This document shows, piece after piece, positions 50,076 through 59,077 of a stretch of DNA of 64,000 nt. The first letter of the stretch is position 1; each line of letters opens with the position of its first letter. Position numbers and translations under genes: made by a program. The notes below the pieces were generated by a model. The model saw only the letters and a program-made list of their open reading frames with translations. It was not told the DNA's origin and did no database searches. The DNA comes from Phosphitispora fastidiosa (GTDB lineage Bacteria; Bacillota; Thermincolia; Thermincolales; UBA2595), in the NCBI RefSeq assembly GCF_019008365.1, contig NZ_JAHHUL010000015.1, positions 49,784 to 113,783 on the forward strand, in the 5' to 3' direction.

Positions 50076-51827
50076 TTATTTGCTGAATTTATATTGTTCC
50101 CATTCCTGGGTGACTACATCTACAAGGCTGTCTTTATTAAGCTCATCAACAATATATAGGTTGCCCCTGCCGTTAGCTGCGAGTTTTTTCATATACTCCT
50201 CATTTGGGATGACACCGATGCAGACGAACCTGATTTTGTTTTCTGCGATTATTTCAGCAGCCTTCAGGGCATCTTTCTGGGCATCAGTGGTCCATAACGG
50301 GAAGTTGGGAATCCCATCAGTTATCAGGATAAGTAAAGGGTTGCGGGCTCTTTTTGCTTTAATGTGATCAATGCTCTCAATGATTCCTTTGGCCAGGGGA
50401 GTCAGGCCTTCCGGCTGAATAGATCTCAGACCGTCCTGGAGTTTCTGATAGTTTTTCGTAAAAGGAACCACAATTCTGGCATTCATTTCCTGGAAGGCAA
50501 TAACACTGACCTTTTCCTTGGAAGTAAGGAGGAAATGTTCGGCCAGATAGGAGACTGCCCTGATTTTCTCACCAACCATACTGCCGCTGCAGTCTATCGC
50601 CAGGCAGGTGTCGATGGGCGCAAAGGATTTTTTGCCAAATACCTTGATATCTTTTTTCTTGATGGATAACCGGGGCTGACCTTCCAGAAAGCTGCGGGCG
50701 GCAGCTCGAACTACCGTTTCGGGGATGGCAATATCGCTTTGGCCTCGCCAATCTGCTATTTTCTTATGGTCGGTAAGCCGGCTTTTTTTGGACTTCAAAT
50801 CGGTATTCCTGAAGGTTCGGTAATTATGCTTGACGAATTGGTGCCTGCGGATAGATTTGCGCACCTGGGCCTCCAGTTCTTTCTGGTGCTGCTGGATAAA
50901 ATCCTTCAGTCCCTTGCCCTCTTCAGTGAGGACAAAGGCAAACCGGGTCTTCTTCACGATATTCGCATTGGAAAGGTCCAGCAGGGTCTGTTTCAGGTCA
51001 CCATCGGTATGTTTCTTGGCAAAGGAACCAAGGAACACATTCCCTGCTGTTGTGAGTGACTCCAGGAAGCGGGAGGCGTCTTCTATACTCCCAAAAGCGC
51101 TGGCGAGATTCATAATTATCTGCATCCGGTTTTGGTGAGCCCGGTACTCCTGAGCTTCCGGTGATCTGAACCCGGGAAGGCCGAAACCTATCCCGATTCC
51201 AGGCTTGGTCTCTATATCTTTTTCACAGTGCACTATCTTTTCCACACGTCTGATTTCAAAGCCCTGGCTCATTATTGCCTGTTCTATGGCATCGGCAATA
51301 AATAGTACACTGTCATAGTGTGCCGGATTCACAGAGAAAAGGAGGTGAACGTGTGTTTCGGGCTTCCTGGCCTTTTCGGGAATCAGTTTAACTTCACGCT
51401 TGGCCAGAGCAAACACAGTTCCTTTTCCTCCCGAGGTTCTTAGAGTTATGTTTTTTACAAGCTCTCTTGACAGATCTTTTATTTTATCATCAGAATAAGC
51501 CAGCCTGTTTTCGTGTTCCTTTAACTGGGTGAAATAAGTGTCAACACCCTGCCATATCCTTCGGGCAACATATATGGGGTCCAGAGAGGCGGGTTCATGG
51601 AACACATCCATGTGCAGGGTGAGGTCACTTTCCTGATTTTTTAGGTAGAAGGTGCCTGCATCCTGGTCTGTGTAAATCATAATTTTACCGGGTGTTTTGG
51701 GGTCATTACCGTGAACGTTTTGGCTGAGAACAGTTGTTTCTCCCAGGCGCACACCCTGATTTTCAATGAAATAAGCAGTAAGGTAGTTTTCCAGGGTCAG
51801 TCGCTTGTGCCTTTCGGAACTTTCCAA
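50076..51827 (-). CDS. VWA-domain protein, second of three tandem paralogues
   Basis: 583 residues, same domain order as its neighbours and strongly similar along the full length (RHKRLTLENYLTAYFIENQG at the start, DTCLAIDCSGSMVGEKI and LITDGIPNFPLW in the VWA part). The MIDAS is complete. The TTG start follows GGAGG by about 9 bases. It lies 48 bases after the first copy and 53 before the third. Differences are spread through the N-terminal domain and linker, so the copies probably have different partners. Confidence 0.85.
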   Translation of the reverse strand: MESSERHKRLTLENYLTAYFIENQGVRLGETTVLSQNVHGNDPKTPGKIMIYTDQDAGTFYLKNQESDLTLHMDVFHEPASLDPIYVARRIWQGVDTYFTQLKEHENRLAYSDDKIKDLSRELVKNITLRTSGGKGTVFALAKREVKLIPEKARKPETHVHLLFSVNPAHYDSVLFIADAIEQAIMSQGFEIRRVEKIVHCEKDIETKPGIGIGFGLPGFRSPEAQEYRAHQNRMQIIMNLASAFGSIEDASRFLESLTTAGNVFLGSFAKKHTDGDLKQTLLDLSNANIVKKTRFAFVLTEEGKGLKDFIQQHQKELEAQVRKSIRRHQFVKHNYRTFRNTDLKSKKSRLTDHKKIADWRGQSDIAIPETVVRAAARSFLEGQPRLSIKKKDIKVFGKKSFAPIDTCLAIDCSGSMVGEKIRAVSYLAEHFLLTSKEKVSVIAFQEMNARIVVPFTKNYQKLQDGLRSIQPEGLTPLAKGIIESIDHIKAKRARNPLLILITDGIPNFPLWTTDAQKDALKAAEIIAENKIRFVCIGVIPNEEYMKKLAANGRGNLYIVDELNKDSLVDVVTQEWEQYKFSK

Positions 51828-51875
51828 GGTTCATGCCCTCCTTTGCAGGGGAGTACGGCTAACTGGTAATTGTAT

Positions 51876-53630
51876 TTATTTTCGATATTTATATTGTTCC
51901 CATTCCCTGGTGAGAACATCCAAGAGGCTGTTTTTATTGAGTTCGTCAACAATGTAAAGATTTCCTCTGCCTGCTGCAGCCAATTGTTTCATAAAAGTCT
52001 CGTTGGGAATAACCCCAATGCAGACAAACCTTATTTTATTCTCGGCAATCATTTTGGCTGCCTTTAAGGCATCATCCTGGGCATCCATGGTCCACAGAGG
52101 GAAATTTGGAATGCCATCGGTGATAAGTACCAACAGTGGATTGCGAGCCCGTTTCATCTTTATCAGCTTAATACTCTCAACAATTCCCTTGGCAAGCGGA
52201 GTCAGTCCTTCGGGCTGAATTGACCGCAGGCCGTCCTGAAGTTTTTGATAGCTTTTGGTAAAAGGTACAACTACTTTAGCGTTCATTTCCTGAAAAGAAA
52301 GCACGCCGACCTTTTCTTTGGAAGTCAGCAGAAAGTGTTCGGCCAGGTAAGAAACTGCCTTGATTTTCTCTCCGACCATGCTTCCACTGCAGTCAATCGA
52401 AATACAAGTGTCAATAGGGGCAAAGGATTTTTTGCCAAAAATCTTGAAGTCCTTTTTCGTAACCGTCATTCGCGGCCGGCCTTCCAAAAAGCTCCGCGCA
52501 GATGCGCTGACAACGGTTTCCGCGATAGCTATATCAGTCAGCCACGAATGGTCTGTAGAATTGAGCACTTTTTTATGGTCGGTTAGGTGACTTTTGCGTG
52601 ATTTTAACTCGGAATTGCGATATGTACGGTAATTGTGGCGGACTATCTGGTAACGGCGGATAGACTTTCTGACCTGGGCTTCAAGTTCCTTCTGATGTCC
52701 CCTGATAAAACTCCTCAGTTCTTGACCTTCTTCGGTTAGGACAAAGGCAAACCTTTTCTTTTGCACAATGTTGACATTGGACAGGTCTAGAAGGGTTTGT
52801 TTCAACCCGCCGTCAGTATGCTTTTTGGCAAATGAGCCCAAAAATATATTACCTGTTGTGGTAAGGGATTCAAGGAACCTGGCAGCATCCTCGATACTCC
52901 CGAAAGCGCTCGCCAGGTTCATGATAATCTGCAAACGGTTCTGGTGGCGGCGGTGTTTCAGCGCTTCGGGTATATTAAAACCCGGCAGACCAAATCCTAT
53001 TCCAAAGCCTGGGCTGGGTTCGGAGTCTTTTTCACAATGGAGTATCCTTTCGACACGCCTGATTTCAAATCCGTGCTTAAGTATTGCCTGTTCTACGGCA
53101 TCGGCGATAAAAACAATGCTGTCATAGTACTTGGGAGCAATGGAAAGAAGAAGGTGCACATGGGTTTCAGGTTTACCTGTCTTATCGTGCTGCTCCAGTT
53201 TACGGTTGGACAGTTCCGAGACGGTTCCTGAGCCGCCGGAGGTTCGAATAACAATGTTCTGTACCATCATTTTCGACAGTTCTTTCGTTTTCTCCTGCGT
53301 AAAAAGGGAACGGTTTTCGTTGCGGAGTTGCACAAAGTATTTATCAATGCCCTGCCAGACCCGCCGGGCTACATAAACCGGGTCTAGACAGGCCGGTTCA
53401 TGGAATACATCCATGTGAAGCACTATGTCACCTTCAGGGTTCTTCAGGTAATACTGTCCAGCATCTGTATTTGTATATATACGGATTTCACCGGGAGACT
53501 TGGGGTCATTGCCGTGAACTTTGTGGCTGATAACCGTTGTTTCACCCAGCCTGACACCCTGGTTTTTTTGGAAATATGCACCCAGATAATTTTCCAGAGT
53601 CATTCTCTGGTGTCTTTCTGAAGTATCCAT
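51876..53630 (-). CDS. VWA-domain protein, first of three tandem paralogues
   Basis: 584 residues from ATG 53630, which has AAAGGAGG 8 bases upstream. Same plan as the other two: unknown N-terminal domain, winged-helix-like segment (NVNIVQKKRFAFVLTEEGQE), basic linker and VWA domain with IDCSGSM, GLTPLAKG and ITDGIPN. It differs by a short insertion after the linker (LNSTDHSWLTDIAIAE). It is separated from the AAA+ gene by a terminator and a 370-base spacer with a large inverted repeat. Confidence 0.85.
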   Translation of the reverse strand: MDTSERHQRMTLENYLGAYFQKNQGVRLGETTVISHKVHGNDPKSPGEIRIYTNTDAGQYYLKNPEGDIVLHMDVFHEPACLDPVYVARRVWQGIDKYFVQLRNENRSLFTQEKTKELSKMMVQNIVIRTSGGSGTVSELSNRKLEQHDKTGKPETHVHLLLSIAPKYYDSIVFIADAVEQAILKHGFEIRRVERILHCEKDSEPSPGFGIGFGLPGFNIPEALKHRRHQNRLQIIMNLASAFGSIEDAARFLESLTTTGNIFLGSFAKKHTDGGLKQTLLDLSNVNIVQKKRFAFVLTEEGQELRSFIRGHQKELEAQVRKSIRRYQIVRHNYRTYRNSELKSRKSHLTDHKKVLNSTDHSWLTDIAIAETVVSASARSFLEGRPRMTVTKKDFKIFGKKSFAPIDTCISIDCSGSMVGEKIKAVSYLAEHFLLTSKEKVGVLSFQEMNAKVVVPFTKSYQKLQDGLRSIQPEGLTPLAKGIVESIKLIKMKRARNPLLVLITDGIPNFPLWTMDAQDDALKAAKMIAENKIRFVCIGVIPNETFMKQLAAAGRGNLYIVDELNKNSLLDVLTREWEQYKYRK

Positions 53631-53691
53631 AGACTGACCTCCTTTCAACGTCTCAGGAATAATTCTTTATTCTCAAGGAATTTACACTGGC

Positions 53692-53885
53692 GCCGTTATG
53701 AGTCTTGCTGTAAATCACCGGCAACAAGGCAGGGAAGTCCCCGCATGTCCGAAGATGGCGAAGGCCGCCGGGAAGTTTTGGCTCGCCAAAACGAGAGGCG
53801 GTCATCTTATTAGAAAAACCCACTGAGCCATCGAGTTCGGGGACGCTGCCTTGTTGCCAGGGGTGGCAGCTTAGACTCATAGGCA
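53692..53885. ncRNA. Candidate structured element with nested inverted repeats
   Basis: Within the 369-base gap between the AAA+ gene and the first VWA gene. Nested arms: TATGAGTCT (53697) with AGACTCATA (53873), GGCAACAAGGCAG (53720) with CTGCCTTGTTGCC (53846), AAGATG (53752) with CATCTT (53803), and a central GTTTTGG-CTCG-CCAAAAC (53775-53792). The strand and class are unknown; none of the riboswitch consensuses I know fits. Confidence 0.5.
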
Positions 53886-53967
53886 GCAGTGCGGAAAATC
53901 GTTACAACAGCTCACCATATTCGCCAACGGTCATTTTCAAAGCTTACTTTTCGGGAAAAAAGATATA

Positions 53968-53999
53968 ACAGGGGCCGGGATTATCCCGGCCCGGTTTGG
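53968..53999 (-). terminator. Terminator of the AAA+ gene
   Basis: On the minus strand GGGCCGGG-ATAAT-CCCGGCCC, 8-bp perfect, follows the stop codon at once and is trailed by a T-rich stretch (ATCTTTTTT). It separates the AAA+ gene from the VWA genes unless read through. Confidence 0.75.
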
Positions 54000-55364
54000 T
54001 TATTTAAAATCACCCTCTGATTTCACCAGTTCATCAAGGTTCAGATCTGGCAGCCTTTTAGCTTTGTTTAGCGGAGATGCCTTTATCGGATCATTATCCG
54101 ATTCCCCGGAATCTGCTTTGCTTTGCTTACCGGAGAATAATTGTTTGAGAGGCTGAAAAATTGATTTTCCTTCTTTGCCGGCGCTGTCGTGATCACTGTC
54201 GCTGCTCATTATGCCGTCATTGACTGCCGGTTCATACTCTGAAGAAAAAGTCTCTGGTTTCTTTTTTTTTTGCTGTGAACCAAGACTTGGTGAGGGAGTA
54301 TTATCACTGGTGCTGGGCTTGGTGGAATCTGAGGAGTTCATTATCTTGGTCAGGGTTTCTGTTTCGACACGATGTTTCAGGGCAAGAGGAATTACTTTCA
54401 GGATATCGCTCACCAGAGGCTGCTGACGCCCCCTCAGGGCACAGTGCAGGAGAGCGGCATGCTGGATGGCTTCAATCGCCCGAAAACTCTCCAGATTATA
54501 CTTGACATAGAGCCGGGCAATATAGTTCCGTAAAAAGTCCGGCATAGTCAGTGACTCAAATTTTCTAGCCATGGTTTCCAGTTCTTTGCGAAGACGGGAA
54601 GAATTATCGATACCTTTTTGCAGGAGATCTTTTTTACCCAGTCTCCTTAATTCGCTTTGAATCAGGATATCTGCAATGGCATCAGGGCTGGTGGTGCGGC
54701 CCATTTCAATGACCAGGTCAAACCTGTCAGACAGCTGGCGCCTGATTTCCTGGAGGGGGCCTGGCTCTTCATCAGGGTTTGAGGCGGCCCATACCGACAC
54801 TTGAACAGGAAGTTCAACAAGCGGCAGCCCTGTTTCTTCAATTTGAACCCGGCCTGGTTTGGTTCCCATGGCATCAAGCAGGATATCGGTGATCTCAGGG
54901 GAGGTATCAGCCAAACGGTTAATTTCATCTATAAAGATAACTCCTCTGTGTGCCTGAGGAATTATTCCCGGCAGCAGCGCTGCTTCGGGGTTTGAAGAGT
55001 TGGTTATTTTTTGCAGGTCAATACTCCCTGCGATTGTGCCAATTTTGGCTGAATGAGATATCTCCAGAAACGGCCGCGGTACGGTTTCGGTCCCCAGTGA
55101 TGCAATTTCTTCCGCTGACAGATGCCTGTGGTTGGGACAGTGTGGAGCTTCGGGATCACAATTGTACAGGCAGTCCTTGACACGGACGATAGGAGGCATA
55201 ATCTGGTGTGCAGCTCTCATGATTGTTGTTTTTCCGGTACCCCTTAAACCCTCAGCATGAATATGAAGCGGGATATTCCAGAGCATTGAAATAATTCCCA
55301 TCTCAACAACCTCAAATAAGGTTTCATTACCGTCATGCCGCGCTAACTCAGCATAAGATTTCAT
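54000..55364 (-). CDS. ChlI/MoxR-like AAA+ ATPase
   Basis: 454 residues from ATG 55364 (AGGGGGGAAAG upstream). The AAA+ core has Walker A GLRGTGKTT (about 39-47), a Cys cluster between the motifs (Cys65, Cys69 and Cys76 in DCLYNCDPEAPHC), Walker B VIFIDEINRL (142-151), and the arginine-rich sensor region PLQEIRRQLSDRFDL. It resembles Mg-chelatase subunit I. After residue ~355 the chain is low-complexity (Ser, Asp, Lys). Such ATPases act with VWA proteins, and three lie directly downstream. Bacteriochlorophyll or cobalt chelatase genes are not present, so a metal-insertion role is not shown. Confidence 0.85.
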   Translation of the reverse strand: MKSYAELARHDGNETLFEVVEMGIISMLWNIPLHIHAEGLRGTGKTTIMRAAHQIMPPIVRVKDCLYNCDPEAPHCPNHRHLSAEEIASLGTETVPRPFLEISHSAKIGTIAGSIDLQKITNSSNPEAALLPGIIPQAHRGVIFIDEINRLADTSPEITDILLDAMGTKPGRVQIEETGLPLVELPVQVSVWAASNPDEEPGPLQEIRRQLSDRFDLVIEMGRTTSPDAIADILIQSELRRLGKKDLLQKGIDNSSRLRKELETMARKFESLTMPDFLRNYIARLYVKYNLESFRAIEAIQHAALLHCALRGRQQPLVSDILKVIPLALKHRVETETLTKIMNSSDSTKPSTSDNTPSPSLGSQQKKKKPETFSSEYEPAVNDGIMSSDSDHDSAGKEGKSIFQPLKQLFSGKQSKADSGESDNDPIKASPLNKAKRLPDLNLDELVKSEGDFK

Positions 55365-55512
55365 ATTCTTTCCCCCCTGCCTGTAAATAGTTTGCGTAAA
55401 AACAGCTATAATGATTTTTGGAAAAATATCCTCTGAGTCATATAAGACTCGGCTAAACAAGGAAAGACGGCTTAATTTGCAGGAATGTTTATTAATTAAT
55501 GATATATCTCTA

Positions 55513-55542
55513 ATTATACTCAATAAAGTAGTCAGATTGCAA
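55513..55542 (-). promoter_or_regulatory. Sigma-A promoter of the AAA+ gene
   Basis: On the minus strand TTGCAA (55537-55542), 18 bp, TATAAT (55513-55518). It gives a 5' leader of about 140 bases before ATG 55364. Confidence 0.6.
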
Positions 55543-55790
55543 CTGTTAAACGTCTGAAGTGCATTTTTTGTGACCTTTATGGGAAATAGTGAATTTGAAA
55601 CGCCGGGACAGGTTAAAAACGGAAACCCCGAATGGTTGTAGTGGGGGTTTTAACAGTTTGCGGGATTCACAATTCACGGTGTTAATTAATTGCTACAGCA
55701 TTGAAAAAAATTGGCATAACTTTGAATCTCAAAGAAGGGAAAACAGTAATTTTGTCGAAACTTTCACCTAATGGAGAGGAGTGAAGGAGT
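55543..55790. other. Intergenic region between divergent AAA+ and cheX genes
   Basis: Apart from the minus-strand promoter, the only structure I see is a hairpin AAACCCC (55623-55629) with GGGGTTT (55644-55650). A 60-codon frame at 55589-55771 lacks a Shine-Dalgarno and is not called. The cheX promoter was not found. Confidence 0.5.
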
Positions 55791-56270
55791 TTGAAGGTAG
55801 AGTTTGTCAGCCCTTTCGTTACTGCCACCATCAAAGTGTTAGAAACAGAAACCGGACGTTCGGTTCCGGTTGAGAAAGGGCAACTGACTATCGAGGCTTC
55901 TTCCCATACTTGCCAGGATGTAACTGTTTTGATTGGAGTGATTGGAGCTGTTCAGGGAATTGTGATGTATGGCATGTCCGAAAGAACAGCAAAGAATATT
56001 GTGTCTGCCTTGTTAAATGAGCGGGTAGTTGTCTTTAACGAAATGGTTGAAAGCGCTGTTGCCGAGATGGGCAATGTGATTACCGGTATTGCCAGTTCCG
56101 AACTGGAGAAAGCCGGATATTCGTCTACCCTGGCGCCTCCGACAGTTATCTCTGGCCGTGGAGTAATCATCTCAACAATAAACATAAAGAGGATTCAGAT
56201 TCCACTAATTACAGAGTTCGGTGGAATTGAAGTAGGTATTGCTCTCAGGGAGAATAACAGGAAGAACTAA
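55791..56270 (+). CDS. cheX: Chemotaxis protein CheX
   Basis: 159 residues of the CheC/CheX/FliY phosphatase family. The ExxN active-site motif is visible in EMVESAVAEMGNVITG. CheX dephosphorylates CheY-P. No other chemotaxis gene is in the window. TTG start behind GTGAAGGAG; a terminator follows at 56325-56344. Confidence 0.9.
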   Translation: MKVEFVSPFVTATIKVLETETGRSVPVEKGQLTIEASSHTCQDVTVLIGVIGAVQGIVMYGMSERTAKNIVSALLNERVVVFNEMVESAVAEMGNVITGIASSELEKAGYSSTLAPPTVISGRGVIISTINIKRIQIPLITEFGGIEVGIALRENNRKN

Positions 56271-56324
56271 TTTTTAAAGGGGTAACATTTGACATAAGAT
56301 GAAAAGATAAAAAAGTTACTTCCC

Positions 56325-56344
56325 AAAACTCCTCCGGGAGTTTT
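56325..56344 (+). terminator. Intrinsic terminator of cheX
   Basis: AAAACTCC-TCCG-GGAGTTTT: 8-bp stem with tetraloop, followed by CTTG. Confidence 0.75.
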
Positions 56345-56413
56345 CTTGATTGTAGTATAATTATGTTTGGCAGGGTGCAAATAATACTGACAAAGGGAAG
56401 AAGGTGTCATCAC

Positions 56414-57184
56414 ATGCTGATGGTTCTTGATGTTGGGAATACTAATATTGTGTTGGGTGTGTTTGAAGGAAAAAGACTGGTAAGAAACTGGCGGATTTCG
56501 ACAAACAAAGACAAAACCGCTGATGAATATGGGTTACAAATAAGGATGTTTTTCGAGTATTCAGGTATTAAATGCAGTGACATGGAAGCAGTGATTATTT
56601 CTTCCGTAGTGCCCACGGTTATGTCAGCCCTTGAAAGTATGTCTGCAAATTACTTTGGAATTAAGCCTTTGGTAGTGGGACCTGGTGTCAAAACTGCAAT
56701 GCCCATAAGATATGACAATCCTAAAGAGGTGGGCGCTGACCGGATAGTTAATGCTATTGCAGCTTATGAACTATATGGGGGGCCCTTGATTGTGGTTGAC
56801 TTTGGCACTGCAACCACTTTTGATGCGATATCCGCCGAAGGCGCCTATCTTGGTGGTGCAATAGCTCCGGGTATTAGTATTTCTACAGAAGCGCTTTATA
56901 CAAAAGCGGCCAAACTGCCCAGAATTGAATTATTAAAGCCAAAAGCAGTTATCGGGAAAAATACCGTAAGCAGTATGCAGTCCGGGATAATATACGGTTT
57001 TGTAGGGCAGGCAGATGGAATTGTCAGCCGCATGAAAAAAGAGATGGGCGGAAAAGCTTATGTTGTTGCTACCGGAGGACTTGCAGAACTTATCAGTAAT
57101 GAATCAGGCTTGATTGATACCATAAATTCCAACTTGACTCTGGAGGGGCTAAGGATTATTTATGAACGTAATAAAGGGGATTAG
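56414..57184 (+). CDS. coaX: Type III pantothenate kinase
   Basis: 256 residues, standard CoaX. It performs the first step of CoA synthesis from the pantothenate made by panBCD. ASKHA motifs: [48 protein letters not shown] and [14 protein letters not shown] 56414 follows AGAAGGTG. dusB starts 11 bases after the stop, as in Bacillus-type clusters. Confidence 0.97.
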   Translation: MLMVLDVGNTNIVLGVFEGKRLVRNWRISTNKDKTADEYGLQIRMFFEYSGIKCSDMEAVIISSVVPTVMSALESMSANYFGIKPLVVGPGVKTAMPIRYDNPKEVGADRIVNAIAAYELYGGPLIVVDFGTATTFDAISAEGAYLGGAIAPGISISTEALYTKAAKLPRIELLKPKAVIGKNTVSSMQSGIIYGFVGQADGIVSRMKKEMGGKAYVVATGGLAELISNESGLIDTINSNLTLEGLRIIYERNKGD

Positions 57185-57195
57185 GATGTGGAGTT

Positions 57196-58176
57196 GTGGG
57201 AACAGACATCAGGGTGGGAAAAGTGCAACTTGCAAATCGGGTAGTATCTGCACCCATGTCAGGGATTTCTGATAAAGCTTTTCGGCTGCTTGCCGGAGAA
57301 GCCGGCTGTGGACTTATTTGTACTGAGATGATAAGTGTTAATGCACTTGCATATGACAGTGAAAGAACAAAAACCATGTTTGACCTGACGGGTGAACGGG
57401 GACCAACAAGTGTACAGATATTTGGCAATGACCCGGAAAGAATGGTCGCTGCCGCGGAAGCTGTACAGGATGCCGGAGCAGGTATTATTGATATAAATAT
57501 GGGGTGTCCAGCCCCAAAGGTTGTCAGAAACAATGAGGGCTGTGCTTTAATGAATAATCTCCCTCTGGCGGAAAAGATTATCGGGGCAGTTGTCAACGCT
57601 GTGGATATTCCGGTATCTGTGAAGATGCGGAAGGGCTGGGATGAGGAATCGGTGAATGCTGTTGAGCTGGCAAAAGCGGCAGAGGCAGTTGGGGCCTCTG
57701 CGGTAACCGTACATGGGCGTACCCGGGGTCAGTTTTATTCGGGAAAGGCCGACTGGAATATTATCAAAAGGGTAAAACAGGCGGTGAGTATTCCAGTGGT
57801 GGGCAATGGCGACGTTTTCCGACCGGGCGATGCCGCGGAGATGATGCGGCAAACGGGGTGTGATGCCATCATGATTGGCAGAGGGTCTATGGGCAATCCG
57901 TGGTTGTTCCGCCGTACTGTTCATTTCCTTGAGACCGGGCAGGACCTTCCTGAGCCCAATTTTGAGGAGAGGATAAACATGGCCCTGAAGCACCTGGGAA
58001 TGGTTGTCGAGCTTAAGGGCGAGTACACGGCTGTGCGTGAGATGAGAAAACATATTGCCTGGTATCTGAAGGGCCTGAAGGATTCTTCAAGAATCCGGCA
58101 GGCAGTTAATGACACTGAGACCCTTCAGGGGCTTATTGAGGTTTTGCAGGAGTATAGAGATAGCAGCTTTTCATAA
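57196..58176 (+). CDS. dusB: tRNA-dihydrouridine synthase
   Basis: 326 residues. FMN TIM-barrel enzyme: LANRVVSAPMSGISDKAFR, then VQIFGNDPERM, DINMGCPAPKVVRNNEG (catalytic Cys), KMRKGWD, VTVHGRTRGQFYSG and GRGSMGNPWLF. It reduces uridines in tRNA D-loops. GTG start; cotranscribed with coaX. Its stop codon lies within the first arm of a long inverted repeat. Confidence 0.97.
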   Translation: MGTDIRVGKVQLANRVVSAPMSGISDKAFRLLAGEAGCGLICTEMISVNALAYDSERTKTMFDLTGERGPTSVQIFGNDPERMVAAAEAVQDAGAGIIDINMGCPAPKVVRNNEGCALMNNLPLAEKIIGAVVNAVDIPVSVKMRKGWDEESVNAVELAKAAEAVGASAVTVHGRTRGQFYSGKADWNIIKRVKQAVSIPVVGNGDVFRPGDAAEMMRQTGCDAIMIGRGSMGNPWLFRRTVHFLETGQDLPEPNFEERINMALKHLGMVVELKGEYTAVREMRKHIAWYLKGLKDSSRIRQAVNDTETLQGLIEVLQEYRDSSFS

Positions 58177-58378
58177 GTTAATGGCAGTTTCTTTATTTTG
58201 ACCATCAATCAAGGGAGTGGCAGATATGTTCCGGAACGACGAGTCTGACAGCAGCTTGTCGGCGATCCGCGCATGCGGGAGCCGGTAACAAGCTGAGTTG
58301 TCGGGGGTCCGTCATAGAGGAATATATCTGCCACTCCTATGATTTTCATGCTAAAAAAGAATCTACCATTAACTTATG
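58172..58378. ncRNA. Candidate structured element with nested inverted repeats
   Basis: Outer arms CATAAGTTAATGGCAG (58172-58187) and CTACCATTAACTTATG (58363-58378) pair at 15 of 16 positions. Inner arms GGAGTGGCAGATATGTTCC (58214) and GGAATATATCTGCCACTCC (58319) pair over 19 bp with one G-U. The centre has CAGCTTGT with ACAAGCTG and CCGC-GCAT-GCGG. It fills most of the 342-base gap between dusB and the HTH gene. Class unknown. Confidence 0.55.
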
Positions 58379-58518
58379 GGGTGCCTTATTATTTGAATAA
58401 GTTCAGCCTACTTGTATATGGTGGATTATTTTGTTAGAATGGTTTCGTCATGTACACAGTTTTGTGCACATAAATTTTCCGAAAAATGGTTAAAATAGTA
58501 TCAACAAGGAGTAGAGGT

Positions 58519-59049
58519 ATGGACCTACTAAGAATTGGCGGCAAGATTTTAAGCCGCAGGAAGATATCCAAAGCAATTGACCTAATCCTGGAGCTGCGAG
58601 GGTCGGGAGTTGCCCAGCAGAAAGTTGCTGATCAATTGGGAATTGACCGCACCTTTATATCCAGACTGGAGACCCTTGGTGAGGTGCGTAAAGGGAACAG
58701 AATAGCGGTTATTGGGTTTCCCATTAAAAATAAAGATGAAATTTTAAACCTGTTGCACAGGGAAGGTATAGAATTTACTTTAATCATGACTGAACATGAA
58801 CGATGGGAGTTTGTTAAAAAGGATGATGGGATAGACCTTCTGAATAAAATCCTTGATTTGATTGCTGAAGCGCGGTCGTTTGATGTGGTTATAGTAATTG
58901 GTTCAAATCGGCGCATTGAGACAATTGAGGCGATTTTCGATCAGGAAGTAGTGAGTCTGGAAATTGGAGAGTCACCCATAAAAGAGGATAAATATGTTGC
59001 CCCGGAAGAATTGTTGAAAATATTGCAGGCTGTGAAGAAAAAACTCTGA
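58519..59049 (+). CDS. HTH transcriptional regulator of the AAR-like cassette
   Basis: 176 residues from ATG 58519 behind AAGGAGTAGAGG. The N-terminal XRE-type HTH (GVAQQKVADQLGIDRTFISR) is followed by a basic turn and an alpha/beta domain of about 110 residues (RIAVIGFPIKNKDEILNLLH, SFDVVIVIGSNRRIETIEAI). The C-domain may sense a small molecule. First gene of a three-gene string with tight spacing (28 and 10 bases). Confidence 0.8.
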   Translation: MDLLRIGGKILSRRKISKAIDLILELRGSGVAQQKVADQLGIDRTFISRLETLGEVRKGNRIAVIGFPIKNKDEILNLLHREGIEFTLIMTEHERWEFVKKDDGIDLLNKILDLIAEARSFDVVIVIGSNRRIETIEAIFDQEVVSLEIGESPIKEDKYVAPEELLKILQAVKKKL

Positions 59050-59077
59050 GTGTCAGCAAAAAAGGAGGCTATTTGTT

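Noticed and set aside
49055..53231. Several plus-strand frames of 95-153 codons inside the VWA genes
   Set aside because: The same shadow frames recur at matching positions in all three paralogues and are rich in Ser, Arg and Cys, as expected from reading the complementary strand of conserved coding sequence.
53692..53885. Known riboswitch (cobalamin, TPP, Moco, c-di-GMP, SAM) or 6S RNA
   Set aside because: I compared conserved cores I know (e.g. B12 box, CTGAGA of TPP) on both strands; only scattered fragments match, so the element is left unclassified.
45483..55364. Bacteriochlorophyll or cobalamin chelatase operon
   Set aside because: The ATPase resembles ChlI, but no ChlH/CobN subunit or tetrapyrrole gene is present and the VWA proteins have an unrelated N-terminal domain.
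55589..55771. 60-codon frame between the AAA+ gene and cheX
   Set aside because: No Shine-Dalgarno, contains a hairpin, and no recognisable product.
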